Source: CAZIKF01 sp964539825
Lineage (GTDB): Bacteria; Muiribacteriota; UBA6191
Assembly: GCA_964539825.1 (NCBI GenBank)
Contig: CAZIKF010000010.1
Location: 60,464-124,463, forward strand
Direction: 5' to 3'
Length of the DNA: 64,000 nucleotides
Under the pieces are notes generated by a model. It saw only the letters and a list, made by a program, of their open reading frames with translations. It was not told the DNA's origin and made no database searches. A program made the position numbers and the translations under genes. The first letter of the stretch is position 1. Every line of letters begins with the position of its first letter. Shown piece by piece: positions 53,200 through 61,365 of the stretch.

Positions 53200-53637
53200 T
53201 TAACTGCCAAAGAGCAGGCCGAGAATCAAAGCTGTGAGTATGACAAAGGTACTCGTAGCCAGGTAGGTGCGACCAATGACGTCATCGCGGTGTTCGAAAG
53301 CCACGCCCATGCGGTCTTCAATTTGTTCGGCCAGACACAGGCAATCGACCAATCCTCCCATTACCTGCCGGGGAAGGATTAGCTTTCCATGATCCCTGGT
53401 TTGAATCTCCAGGGCAAAATAGACTGTTTGGGTGTAATCCGTGCGGGGATAGGCCCCTGGACCACTTGATGGAGTTCTTACCGCATCTACTCCAGCCGTG
53501 GGCTCAATGTCCGAGTATAGGTGCACGGCACAGATATCATCAGCGGCAAGGATGATTTCCATGGATTCACCAAGAAGCTCTCCAGGAATGCAAAGGGCTC
53601 CTCCGGTTACACGAATCTCTCTGGTTAGATCTCGCAT
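53200..53637 (-). CDS. hypothetical protein with C-terminal TM anchor
   Basis: A 145-residue protein. The body is beta-rich with several acidic and Cys residues; the last ~20 residues form one TM helix (STFVILTALILGLLFGS), a tail anchor facing the cytoplasm. No domain recognised. It lies 20 bp after the HEAT gene in the same operon. Confidence 0.6.
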   Translation of the reverse strand: MRDLTREIRVTGGALCIPGELLGESMEIILAADDICAVHLYSDIEPTAGVDAVRTPSSGPGAYPRTDYTQTVYFALEIQTRDHGKLILPRQVMGGLVDCLCLAEQIEDRMGVAFEHRDDVIGRTYLATSTFVILTALILGLLFGS

Positions 53638-53657
53638 ATCTATCAGGCCTAAAAAGC

Positions 53658-54839
53658 TCAGGATTGAGCGACACTCTTTTCTTCGAGGAGTTGGTCTATT
53701 TTTGGCAGAGCTTCCTCACACTGTTCGAAAAAATATTCGCGATTCTGATGAAGATGGAATGCGGTTCTTCCCAGGGCAATAAAGGAAGAGCGCACTTTGT
53801 CCTGAAGTCCCCTCACAGTGAGGGTAAAGTTTGGAGAGGAGGAATGATCCCCCTGGTCAAGAATTACTTTGAGAACATCTTGCTGTCGAATGATTAAAAA
53901 ATAGCGTGAGCGAAGCTGAGGTGTAAAAGGTTCCACAGCTTTTAGCTCTTGAAAAATCTTCACCCCAAGATCTCTGAATTCAGAGTTCAGCATCTGACCC
54001 TTAATGGATTCTTGAACAGAGATTGGAATTCCGGTGGTTTTCCACAATAAGCGTATTTCTGATTTCAGCAGGGCGGAATGAGTCGAGAAGTATAGGTCCT
54101 CCAGGATTTTCTGGTAGTTTTCAGGCTCATATTTTTGACACAGGGAGACCGCACGCAGTGCCACCGGGATATAAGGATCTAGCAGGGCATCCTTGATATA
54201 GTGGCAAAAATCCTTATGCCAGGGCAGAATTTCAAGACAGTAAAGAGCGGATTCTCTCATGGCCAGGCTTTCATGGGTCAGCAGACTGGAGAGGTGAGGC
54301 ACTACTTTGTCGAGATCTCTTTTCCCAAGGGTAATCGCGGCATTGGCGCAAACCCGGTTTGAGCGATCTGAAAGACGTCGAAACAAAGGATCATGGTAGG
54401 AGTCATGATAATCTCGGTCCATGGCCTCTACTGCATTGGAGCGAACCCTGGAGTCACTATGAGCTAAAAGACCAAGAAGGATCTCTCGATCTTCTAGTTC
54501 GGTAGTGGGGGGGATTTGACGCAGGAGACCGGCCAGGACCAGGGGGTCTTTTTCATCGCGCAGGGATTCATAACTCACTTCTTCGGAGCAGAGCGTGGGT
54601 GGAATAGAGAAATCTTTACCCAGGAGTACTTGAAATTTATTGAGTAATTTTCGTGATAGGAAGCTCACATCCAAACTCTTATCTTCACTCAAGGAGCCAA
54701 GGTGTTTCAGGAGTTTGGAAAGATTAGCTGAGCTTTCCAGTTCAACCACCGGTGCGGAATGGATTTGCATCAGGGAGAGGATGCGAACCCTATCATCACT
54801 ATTGTCGAGTTCCTGCAAAGTCTTATCTACTGGTTTCAT
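53658..54839 (-). CDS. HEAT-repeat protein
   Basis: A 393-residue soluble protein with HEAT-type repeats in its middle (HSDSRVRSNAVEAMDRD, DRSNRVCANAAITLGK, HESLAMRESALYCLEI, DPYIPVALRAVSL). The C-terminal ~110 residues are not clearly repeats and may be a small effector domain. It is first in the apparent operon HEAT - tail-anchored - ferredoxin - DUF3592. It is divergent from the triple radical-SAM gene. Confidence 0.72.
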   Translation of the reverse strand: MKPVDKTLQELDNSDDRVRILSLMQIHSAPVVELESSANLSKLLKHLGSLSEDKSLDVSFLSRKLLNKFQVLLGKDFSIPPTLCSEEVSYESLRDEKDPLVLAGLLRQIPPTTELEDREILLGLLAHSDSRVRSNAVEAMDRDYHDSYHDPLFRRLSDRSNRVCANAAITLGKRDLDKVVPHLSSLLTHESLAMRESALYCLEILPWHKDFCHYIKDALLDPYIPVALRAVSLCQKYEPENYQKILEDLYFSTHSALLKSEIRLLWKTTGIPISVQESIKGQMLNSEFRDLGVKIFQELKAVEPFTPQLRSRYFLIIRQQDVLKVILDQGDHSSSPNFTLTVRGLQDKVRSSFIALGRTAFHLHQNREYFFEQCEEALPKIDQLLEEKSVAQS

Positions 54840-54934
54840 ATCGAATACTCCAAATTGAACCGAACTGTGCGTATTTGGGGTGATTTCATAGCAAAAGAGT
54901 ATCAGAGCTAGCGGCTTGAATATCCAACATCAAG

Positions 54935-54966
54935 GTGTTAATTTCGGCTCTATTAGTGATTAACAC
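54935..54966. promoter_or_regulatory. inverted repeat upstream of the radical-SAM gene
   Basis: GTGTTAAT (54935-54942) and ATTAACAC (54959-54966), 8 bp perfect, 16 nt apart; a further ATTAAC lies just downstream (54980-54985). It resembles an operator with repeated half-sites, about 100 bp before the start of the downstream gene. Confidence 0.4.
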
Positions 54967-55034
54967 TGAATGTATGGGGATTAACAACTTTAAGCCCTTT
55001 CCCGGTTTTTGGGCAAACCAGATCCTTTTAAGTA

Positions 55035-55057
55035 TATAATTATATAGTGACTGGGAG
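55035..55057 (+). promoter_or_regulatory. -10 box and ribosome site of radical-SAM gene
   Basis: TATAAT at 55035-55040, with only weak -35 candidates. GGGAG at 55053-55057 lies 6 nt before the ATG at 55064. Confidence 0.5.
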
Positions 55058-55063
55058 TGGTTC

Positions 55064-58000
55064 ATGAACGTTGGTGTGCTGATATTTGGAGAACTGTCTG
55101 CGGGAATGGAGATGCGCCTGCAAAAGTCTTCGAGGGTGTTGGAGTTTTCAATCTCTCGGCTCAGGTCTCAAAATCCAATCATTCGAGAAAGTCATGATCT
55201 TTATATTCTAACCTCCTGGGGAGAGAGTCTTGAAAATCTAATCAGCCTTAGTAATAGGCTTAAGTCCCAGATAGGAGACACCCCGCTACTCTGGCTCAAC
55301 GAGATGAGTCTTGATAGTGTTTCTCGTGAAAAAGTGCCTAACTCTATCGCGGATGGCTTCCTTGAATTTTCAGAATTTGAATCCGTGATACAGGATATAA
55401 TTCTTCTGCGGGACCTTCTTGATATTGTTGATATTCCAGGTATCGTCATCAATCAGAAAAATGCCCCTTTTCATGCTCCAAGGCAGTCTTCGCGAAGATC
55501 ATTTCCAGCGGTGCTTGAAGAACCGGACTTGAATCCGGGGTTGGATTATTCGGGTTATTTTGCCCTGATTCCGGGATTAGGCTGTTCACGAAGATGCTCT
55601 CATTGTTCCATTGTTTCTCGTGAGGGATTTCGAAGGAGAATGAAGACCTCAGTCTTACTCGATAGAGTCAACGAACTTTTCCATAAAGCCAGGATTCGAA
55701 AGTTTAACTTTCTGGATCATGAATTTAACGATGATCTTTCAGACCTGCGCGAGTTTTGTGAAGGGCTGTTAACGCAGGAAATAGATATTGAATGGAAGGC
55801 GGGGTTTCTGTTTAAACCCATGAATGAGAACCTCTTCAATTTGCTCAAAGAAGCGGGTCTTCAGGAAGTTTCTCTACCCCTCTTCGCCGGTTCAGATCGT
55901 GTTTTTTATCATAACAATATGGGCTTACGCAAAGAGACCATTCGTAAGACGATCAAGCAGTTTCACTCTGTGGGAATTCGCGTAGTACTCGACCTTTATG
56001 TAGGCGCACCGGGTGAATCCTATTCAGATTACTTTCAGACCATGGAGTTCCTATCTCAAATTCAGCCTTTTCTTTCCCATGTTAACAGTGTCAAAACAAT
56101 CGGGATTGAACCCAATAGTTTTTTGGATAGGAGGCAGGCAGAGCAAAAAATTTCCAAAGATCCGGGACATCCTCAGGCATGGGTGAAACAGGAGCATGAT
56201 CACCTAAATGATCCTCACAATCGGGATTTGAAGAAACTCTATCTTGAGAAACAGCTATCCCAGCGAGGAATTTATAGCAAGGAAAACACTTCCAAGGTGG
56301 ACTTTTCAGAAATTGAAAAGCGCAGGAGGGAGTACGATGAATCCGAAGTCGATGTGATTTTGGTTAATAGTCCTCCATGGGGTTACCTCAATCCCCCGGT
56401 GGGAATCGCCAAGCTTTCTTCCTACCTGAGGTCTAAGGGTCGCAAGACCCACCTCTTTGATTTCAATGTAGGCTTTTTCCTCAAATATGAAGAGATGCAG
56501 CGCTTGTGGCATGTAGAGAATAAATCTTATTGGTCCAACGATTTAACTTTTGACATCATTCGCTATATCTATGATCGGGATATTGATGAGGCGGTAGAGG
56601 AAATCCTAAACGTCCCCTGTAAGACCATTGGCTTTTCCTGTGTTGATCCCAAGGAGCGCATGACAGTTGAGTTCATTAAAAGGCTGCGCGCAAGGGATGG
56701 GGATTTGAAGATCATTCTTGGAGGGCCGGTATGCGGGACCAGCGAATATAGAGATATCTTCTTTGATAAGCTGGGAATGGAGGGTGTGGATGTTTATGCG
56801 GTAGGAGAAGGAGAAGACACTCTCCTTGAAATTGTGGAACGCCTGGATCACCAGGAAAGCCTTGCTGGCTTAGCGGGAACCGTAGAGCCTGATGAGGAAG
56901 GAAACTGGCATTTTGCCCCGAGTCGCCCCAAGGTTGATCTCTGGAACGCGCCTATCACCACTTTCGAGGAATTTGATTTAACGGAATATACCTGTAATGA
57001 AATCATCCTGGAATGGTCAAGGGGCTGTATTGGTACCTGCTCTTTTTGTAAGGCAAAGGTACTCGATGGAAAGTTTAGAAGCTACAGCCCGGAGCATATT
57101 GTTGAGTCATTACGTTACTACGTTGAGAAGTATGACATTCGAGATTTCACCATCGCGGATTTGGCGGTAAATGGGAATTGGAAGCTTTTGGACAAAGTTT
57201 GTGACGCCATCGTGGACTCTGGACTTGAAGTCAGGCTGTCAGCACAGGGAATCCCCCGCCGTCAAATGAACCGTAAGGTTTTGGATAACATGAAAAGGGC
57301 GGGTTTCGTGGAGATGCAGTGGGGAGTTGAATCCGGTTCCGACAAGGTGCTTAAAGCCATGGATAAGGATTGGATGTTCACCATAGAAGAGGCTCAAAGT
57401 GTGATCCGGGACTCTTACCTGTCGGGCATAAAAACCTGCATGTTCTGCATGGTTGGCTATCCTAGTGAGGAAGACTCAGATTTTCAGATGACCTATGACT
57501 TTATTGACCGTAACGCTGAATATATGGACATGGTCAAGTCAGTGAATAGTCTTCATATCATAACGGATACTCCTGTCCATCACATGATGGAAGAATTTGG
57601 TCTGGAACTGCCAGCTCAGAATTACCATTATCTCTGGTCCATGCCCGGTAATAACCATGAAATACGCCAAGAAAGAGTTAAGAAACTGTTAGACCTTATT
57701 AAAGTAAAAGATTTGGAATGCCGTGAAACCAATTACCTGGAGGGTCGCCAGTTCGTTTTGATGGAAGACTATAAATCCAAGTATATCCCTATGGATGAGC
57801 GCGTGGATTTACTGAGAAGAGATATCAATACCCTGATTGATTACCGGATGAATGAACAAGAACAATGGGAGCCTGATGAAGACCCCAGGGAAAATTTTCT
57901 GGCAGAAAATATCGATTTAATTGGAGTTTCACAGGGAAAGAAAGCATTTATAGCACCCAAGATCGTGGAGGTGGACCTTTCCAATAACTGTAATTTCAAT

Positions 58001-59371
58001 TGTGTCGGCTGCTGGTGTCATTGTGACCATCTCCAGGAGCTCAAGACGCCTGCCCAGCGAAAAAGCCACTATTTGGATTATGCTTCCATCACCTCCCTCA
58101 TCAAAGATCTGGCAGAGAGCGGTACTAAAACAATTCAGCTAGCAGGACCCGGTGAGCCGTTTACGCATCCCCAGATTATGGACATCATTCGCTATATCAA
58201 GGGTAATGGTCTGGAGTTACAGATTATCACCAACTTCTCCTACATCACGCTGGAAATAGCGCAGGAGTTAATGGACCTAAAGGTCGATCAAATCACCTGC
58301 TCTCTCTGGGCGGGTAGCGAGGAAGCCTTTGTTAAGACCCATCCGAATCAAACAGCGAACGCATATAGGAAAATCAAAGAGGTTCTGACCTTTATTGGAA
58401 ACCATAAAAAGTACAATTATTTCCCGCTCATCAAGATCTTCAATGTCATCAGCACACTCAATGCTTTTGACCTCGAAAATATGGTGGACTTTGGCCTGGA
58501 GGTTCGGGCTGACACTATGGAGTTTACGGTGGTGGATACCGTCGAAGGGAAGACAGAGTTTCTAGCATTAACGCCCAAGGATTTGGAGCTTATTGAATCT
58601 GCTTTTGAACGAATCACAAATCGGGCTACCTATCCTGATCCTCCTGGAAGAAAGCATCTGGAAGGATTAAGTGAGGAGCAGGTTGATGAACATTATGAGG
58701 TTAATTCCAAGTTTTTTGTTGATATAGGTGAATACAAAGAATTTGATTATGAGTCCACCAATAAAGTGATGACTTGTAAGGCGGGGCTGGCGAACGAAAA
58801 AATGGAACATGATCCCTTTCAGCGTTGCGCAAATGTGTTCTTCTTTAACCAGGAAAAATGTTCTGAATGTAAGCACTTTGAGTCTTGTGAAATAGATAAA
58901 CAGGATTTCTCTATCAAAACGCGCTTCTTCGCGGTTCTTGGCTTTGGCTCCTTCATTCGACGGGCTCGAATGTCGGTTATGGAGCGTAACCAGGTCTTGC
59001 CAGGACCTCCGGTGAAGACGGACTTATTACCTCAAACCCCATTTGTAGATACTCTCCCTTGTACCATTGGATGGACCTATTCGAGAATTACCACGGATGG
59101 TAATGTGATTCCCTGTTGTAAAGGATATGAAAAGCCCCTGGGAAATCTATACGAGAATCACTTCAAACACATCTGGAGTGATCAGCCCTACCAGGAGTTT
59201 CGCTTTAAAGCGAAGAATTTCAAAAAATCAGATGTATACTTTCAGGAGATCGGGTGTTATAAAGCTTGCGATAATGTAGGACACAACCTTGAGATCTTAA
59301 AGAGAATGAACCGACTAAAACCAAGGGAAAAGAAGTGGCTGGAGGAAGCCGCCCAGGAGATGGGCCGCTAA
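55064..59371 (+). CDS. triple radical-SAM / B12-binding / SPASM-like megaprotein
   Basis: A 1435-residue protein with three separate CxxxCxxC cluster sites: Cys174/178/181 (CSRRCSHC), Cys655/659/662 (CIGTCSFC) and Cys976/980/983 (CNFNCVGC, then WCHC). Residues ~1-140 are an unrecognised N-domain. ~160-390 is radical SAM 1. ~429-600 is a cobalamin-binding-type Rossmann domain (VDVILVNSPPWGYLNPPVGI). ~645-870 is radical SAM 2, so 429-870 has the B12-radical-SAM layout. ~970-1200 is radical SAM 3 (LAGPGEPFTHP). Then come a Cys-rich stretch (CxxC type, ~1240-1290) and a SPASM-like tail with Cys1333, 1351, 1352, 1398, 1402. The domain families are clear; the combination and substrate are not known to me. 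Confidence 0.88.
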   Translation: MNVGVLIFGELSAGMEMRLQKSSRVLEFSISRLRSQNPIIRESHDLYILTSWGESLENLISLSNRLKSQIGDTPLLWLNEMSLDSVSREKVPNSIADGFLEFSEFESVIQDIILLRDLLDIVDIPGIVINQKNAPFHAPRQSSRRSFPAVLEEPDLNPGLDYSGYFALIPGLGCSRRCSHCSIVSREGFRRRMKTSVLLDRVNELFHKARIRKFNFLDHEFNDDLSDLREFCEGLLTQEIDIEWKAGFLFKPMNENLFNLLKEAGLQEVSLPLFAGSDRVFYHNNMGLRKETIRKTIKQFHSVGIRVVLDLYVGAPGESYSDYFQTMEFLSQIQPFLSHVNSVKTIGIEPNSFLDRRQAEQKISKDPGHPQAWVKQEHDHLNDPHNRDLKKLYLEKQLSQRGIYSKENTSKVDFSEIEKRRREYDESEVDVILVNSPPWGYLNPPVGIAKLSSYLRSKGRKTHLFDFNVGFFLKYEEMQRLWHVENKSYWSNDLTFDIIRYIYDRDIDEAVEEILNVPCKTIGFSCVDPKERMTVEFIKRLRARDGDLKIILGGPVCGTSEYRDIFFDKLGMEGVDVYAVGEGEDTLLEIVERLDHQESLAGLAGTVEPDEEGNWHFAPSRPKVDLWNAPITTFEEFDLTEYTCNEIILEWSRGCIGTCSFCKAKVLDGKFRSYSPEHIVESLRYYVEKYDIRDFTIADLAVNGNWKLLDKVCDAIVDSGLEVRLSAQGIPRRQMNRKVLDNMKRAGFVEMQWGVESGSDKVLKAMDKDWMFTIEEAQSVIRDSYLSGIKTCMFCMVGYPSEEDSDFQMTYDFIDRNAEYMDMVKSVNSLHIITDTPVHHMMEEFGLELPAQNYHYLWSMPGNNHEIRQERVKKLLDLIKVKDLECRETNYLEGRQFVLMEDYKSKYIPMDERVDLLRRDINTLIDYRMNEQEQWEPDEDPRENFLAENIDLIGVSQGKKAFIAPKIVEVDLSNNCNFNCVGCWCHCDHLQELKTPAQRKSHYLDYASITSLIKDLAESGTKTIQLAGPGEPFTHPQIMDIIRYIKGNGLELQIITNFSYITLEIAQELMDLKVDQITCSLWAGSEEAFVKTHPNQTANAYRKIKEVLTFIGNHKKYNYFPLIKIFNVISTLNAFDLENMVDFGLEVRADTMEFTVVDTVEGKTEFLALTPKDLELIESAFERITNRATYPDPPGRKHLEGLSEEQVDEHYEVNSKFFVDIGEYKEFDYESTNKVMTCKAGLANEKMEHDPFQRCANVFFFNQEKCSECKHFESCEIDKQDFSIKTRFFAVLGFGSFIRRARMSVMERNQVLPGPPVKTDLLPQTPFVDTLPCTIGWTYSRITTDGNVIPCCKGYEKPLGNLYENHFKHIWSDQPYQEFRFKAKNFKKSDVYFQEIGCYKACDNVGHNLEILKRMNRLKPREKKWLEEAAQEMGR

Positions 59372-59553
59372 TGATTGAAGCCATGAAAAGCCGCCTCAGG
59401 GAGCACTCGCTTGAAGACCTGGAGCTGATGGCTAATCGGCGTGACTATCCTGCTTACGTAGATGATCCGGGAGTATTTCTAGCCGCTCTCGCAGAAGTCA
59501 TTCGTGAAAAGAAAAGTGAAAGAAAAGTCTCCATCGAGCCAGCATTTCGCTAA
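59371..59553 (+). CDS. 60-residue protein coupled to the radical-SAM gene
   Basis: It starts at ATG 59371, which shares its first base with the TAA stop of the radical-SAM gene (TAATG), so translation is coupled. It is a charged helical sequence (REHSLEDLELMANRRDYPAY, then LAALAEVIREKKSE), with no Cys and no signal peptide. It could be an accessory subunit or, less likely, a substrate peptide of the radical-SAM protein. No known family. A longer frame from 59335 is rejected in favour of the coupled start. Confidence 0.6.
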   Translation: MIEAMKSRLREHSLEDLELMANRRDYPAYVDDPGVFLAALAEVIREKKSERKVSIEPAFR

Positions 59554-59603
59554 ATCAAATGAGGTCTTTTTTTTCACAGGTTAAAAAAAACCACCTAGCT
59601 ATG

Positions 59604-59634
59604 TTGACAATTCTTTGTTGAAGAGTTCTACTAT
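59604..59634 (+). promoter_or_regulatory. promoter-like site before the small-RNA candidate
   Basis: A perfect TTGACA at 59604-59609 and TACTAT at 59629-59634 (spacing 19; TCTACT gives 17). It is followed by a perfect 8-bp inverted repeat TATAGAAC-N9-GTTCTATA (59637-59661), a possible operator overlapping the transcription start. Confidence 0.5.
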
Positions 59635-59639
59635 TGTAT

Positions 59640-59762
59640 AGAACATGATTATTGTTCTATAGGTGAGATCTGGTGTAGATCAGATAGAAGTCCGCAGAAT
59701 TCGGTAGCGAGTTTTGGGACAATCTAAATGTAAGCGCCCCTGCAATAGCAGGGGCGCTTCTG
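59640..59762 (+). ncRNA. candidate small RNA (~120 nt)
   Basis: It lies between the promoter-like site at 59604-59634 and a perfect 12-bp hairpin with loop AATA (AAGCGCCCCTGC, 59732-59743, pairing 59748-59759). Only very short frames (5 and 14 codons) are inside. The hairpin is strong, but the following T tract is weak (CTGCTTAATTAATT). Inferred; the ends are approximate. Confidence 0.4.
59732..59759 (+). terminator. strong GC-rich hairpin
   Basis: A 12-bp perfect stem of AAGCGCCCCTGC with a 4-nt loop. Likely terminates the small-RNA candidate or the radical-SAM transcript; the T run after it is poor. Confidence 0.6.
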
Positions 59763-59771
59763 CTTAATTAA

Positions 59772-59936
59772 TTGAATCGATAACGGATACTTAGGTGTTT
59801 GTTTGGGAATACATAAGCAGCACCTCTTCCCCGATCACTCCTAGAACGATACGATGCATCGCCCGTTGTCCCGATCTGCGAATATGCGCCACTTCTGCAC
59901 CCCCAACCAAACACCACGCATCCGCCATCGATTCAA
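59772..59936. repeat. ~165-bp long-hairpin element, copy C
   Basis: The left arm TTGAATCGATAACGGAT and on to GGTGTTTGTTTGGG pairs with the right arm CCCAACCAAACACC to ATCCGCCATCGATTCAA; about 33 positions with few mismatches. The core CACTCCTAGAACGAT-ACGATGCATCGCCCGTTGTC matches that of copy A (CACTCCTAGAACGATG..., CATCGCCCGTCGTC), although the outer arms of the two differ. Confidence 0.7.
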
Positions 59937-60013
59937 GTTCCTTTGAGATAAACTATCCTCGTGCTTTACATCGAGTTCCTGACTTCTGACTCTTCTTCCT
60001 ATATCCTTGGTTT

Positions 60014-60658
60014 ATGCGCTTGTTAATTCTTTTGCTCTTTCTCTTGACCAGTTCTTTGATTGGTCGGGAGGCTAGTCTTTGGGTGATTGTTCTTGGTGAT
60101 TCTCTCACCGAGGGTTTGGGGGTGACCCGAAGTGAAGCTTTTCCTACATTGGTCGAGAAAGGACTTCATGAGAATGGTTTTGGAGCGGCTGTTATCAACG
60201 CGGGAATTAGCGGAAGTACCACAGCGGGTGCGGCTAGAAGGCTCAAACCTTATTTTAATCAGGATCCTGAAGTTCTGATTTTAGCGCTAGGTGCTAACGA
60301 TGGAATGCGTGGACTGTCTTTGAAGGCCATGGAAAAGAATTTGTCTGAAGCGATAGATTTGGCACAGGAAAATGGGATGGAGGTTCTTTTGGCTGGAATG
60401 AAGATCCCCCCTAATTACGGTAGGGATTACGCAGTGGCTTTTGAAAAAGTCTATGAAAGGCTGGCAAAAGAGCATTCTGTGGCCAGGATTCCTTTCCTTC
60501 TGAGTGGAGTCGCAGGTAGAAAAGAGCTTAACCAACCTGATGGAATACACCCCAATTCAAAGGGACACGAGATAATTGCGAAAACGGTATTGACCCACTT
60601 GCTCAACCTTCTAAAATCTAGATCTCAAACACATGTTCAAGGGATTTTGGAGGATTGA
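60014..60658 (+). CDS. tesA: GDSL/SGNH arylesterase (TesA-like)
   Basis: A 214-residue protein with a signal peptide (hydrophobic residues 3-16). The SGNH blocks are all present: VLGDSLTEGLG (nucleophile Ser), the Gly in NAGISGST, the Asn in ALGANDGMRG, and DGIHPNSKGH (Asp/His). It is a periplasmic lysophospholipase/thioesterase-type hydrolase. As in E. coli, it adjoins a lolD-like ATPase and a ybbP-like permease; the ATPase start (TTG 60655) overlaps its stop. Confidence 0.9.
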   Translation: MRLLILLLFLLTSSLIGREASLWVIVLGDSLTEGLGVTRSEAFPTLVEKGLHENGFGAAVINAGISGSTTAGAARRLKPYFNQDPEVLILALGANDGMRGLSLKAMEKNLSEAIDLAQENGMEVLLAGMKIPPNYGRDYAVAFEKVYERLAKEHSVARIPFLLSGVAGRKELNQPDGIHPNSKGHEIIAKTVLTHLLNLLKSRSQTHVQGILED

Positions 60659-61365
60659 ACCTCGCTAACCCGATGACTCTAATTCTTCGTATTCATTCCC
60701 TTTCCAAGGCGTATCCAATTCCAGGAAGGGAGCCACTAAAGATCATTGAAGATCTGAACCTACAGCTCAGATTAGGTGAATCCCTGGGTATCCTGGGAAC
60801 TTCTGGTTCAGGGAAGTCCACCTTGTTATCCCTTGTTTCTGGCTTGGACCGTGCAGATCAGGGTGAAATTTTTATCGAGGAAACCGACCTATGCATCCTC
60901 CCTGAATCCCAACTTGATGAATTTAGAGCAAGTCGTATTGGTATTGTTTTTCAGCAATTCCACTTATTACCGAACTTAAACGCCCTTGAGAATGTGGCTC
61001 TTCCTCTAAGACTGCGTAAAGATCGCCTGGCCCATGAAAAATCCAGGGATGTTCTGGAGAGAGTTGGGTTGGGTAGTCGCTGGGACCATCTTCCCGCTCG
61101 TTTGAGCGGCGGGGAATGCCAGCGTGTTGCCCTGGCAAGAGCCCTGGTGATTGAGCCTGCTATTCTCTTAGCCGATGAACCCACCGGAAATCTCGATTCA
61201 AAAAGCTCGCAGAGAGTTTGGAGCTTGATGCAGGATCTGGTTTCCTGCTCCAAGACTTCCCTTATTTTAGTGACCCATAACCTGGAACTCGCTCATCTGT
61301 GCGATCGAACCACGACCCTATCGGAAGGAAGCCTGCATGAAAGCCCTGCTCCTTCTTGTATTTAG
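60655..61365 (+). CDS. ybbA: ABC transporter ATPase (YbbA/LolD-like)
   Basis: A 236-residue ATPase of the LolD/MacB type. Walker A is GTSGSGKSTLLSLV, the signature LSGGECQRVALARAL, Walker B ILLADEPTGNLD, and the switch His is in LVTHNLELA. It pairs with the FtsX-type permease in the next gene (29-bp overlap). I use TTG 60655, which overlaps the tesA stop; ATG 60673 is an alternative without a good ribosome site. Confidence 0.92.
   Translation: MNLANPMTLILRIHSLSKAYPIPGREPLKIIEDLNLQLRLGESLGILGTSGSGKSTLLSLVSGLDRADQGEIFIEETDLCILPESQLDEFRASRIGIVFQQFHLLPNLNALENVALPLRLRKDRLAHEKSRDVLERVGLGSRWDHLPARLSGGECQRVALARALVIEPAILLADEPTGNLDSKSSQRVWSLMQDLVSCSKTSLILVTHNLELAHLCDRTTTLSEGSLHESPAPSCI

Larger units (their letters stand above)
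59554..60013. other. intergenic region with small-RNA candidate and hairpin element C
   Basis: About 460 bp without a gene over 20 codons that I trust. It contains a promoter-like site (59604-59634), an operator-like inverted repeat (59637-59661), a strong hairpin (59732-59759) and the long-hairpin repeat C (59772-59936). Confidence 0.6.
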
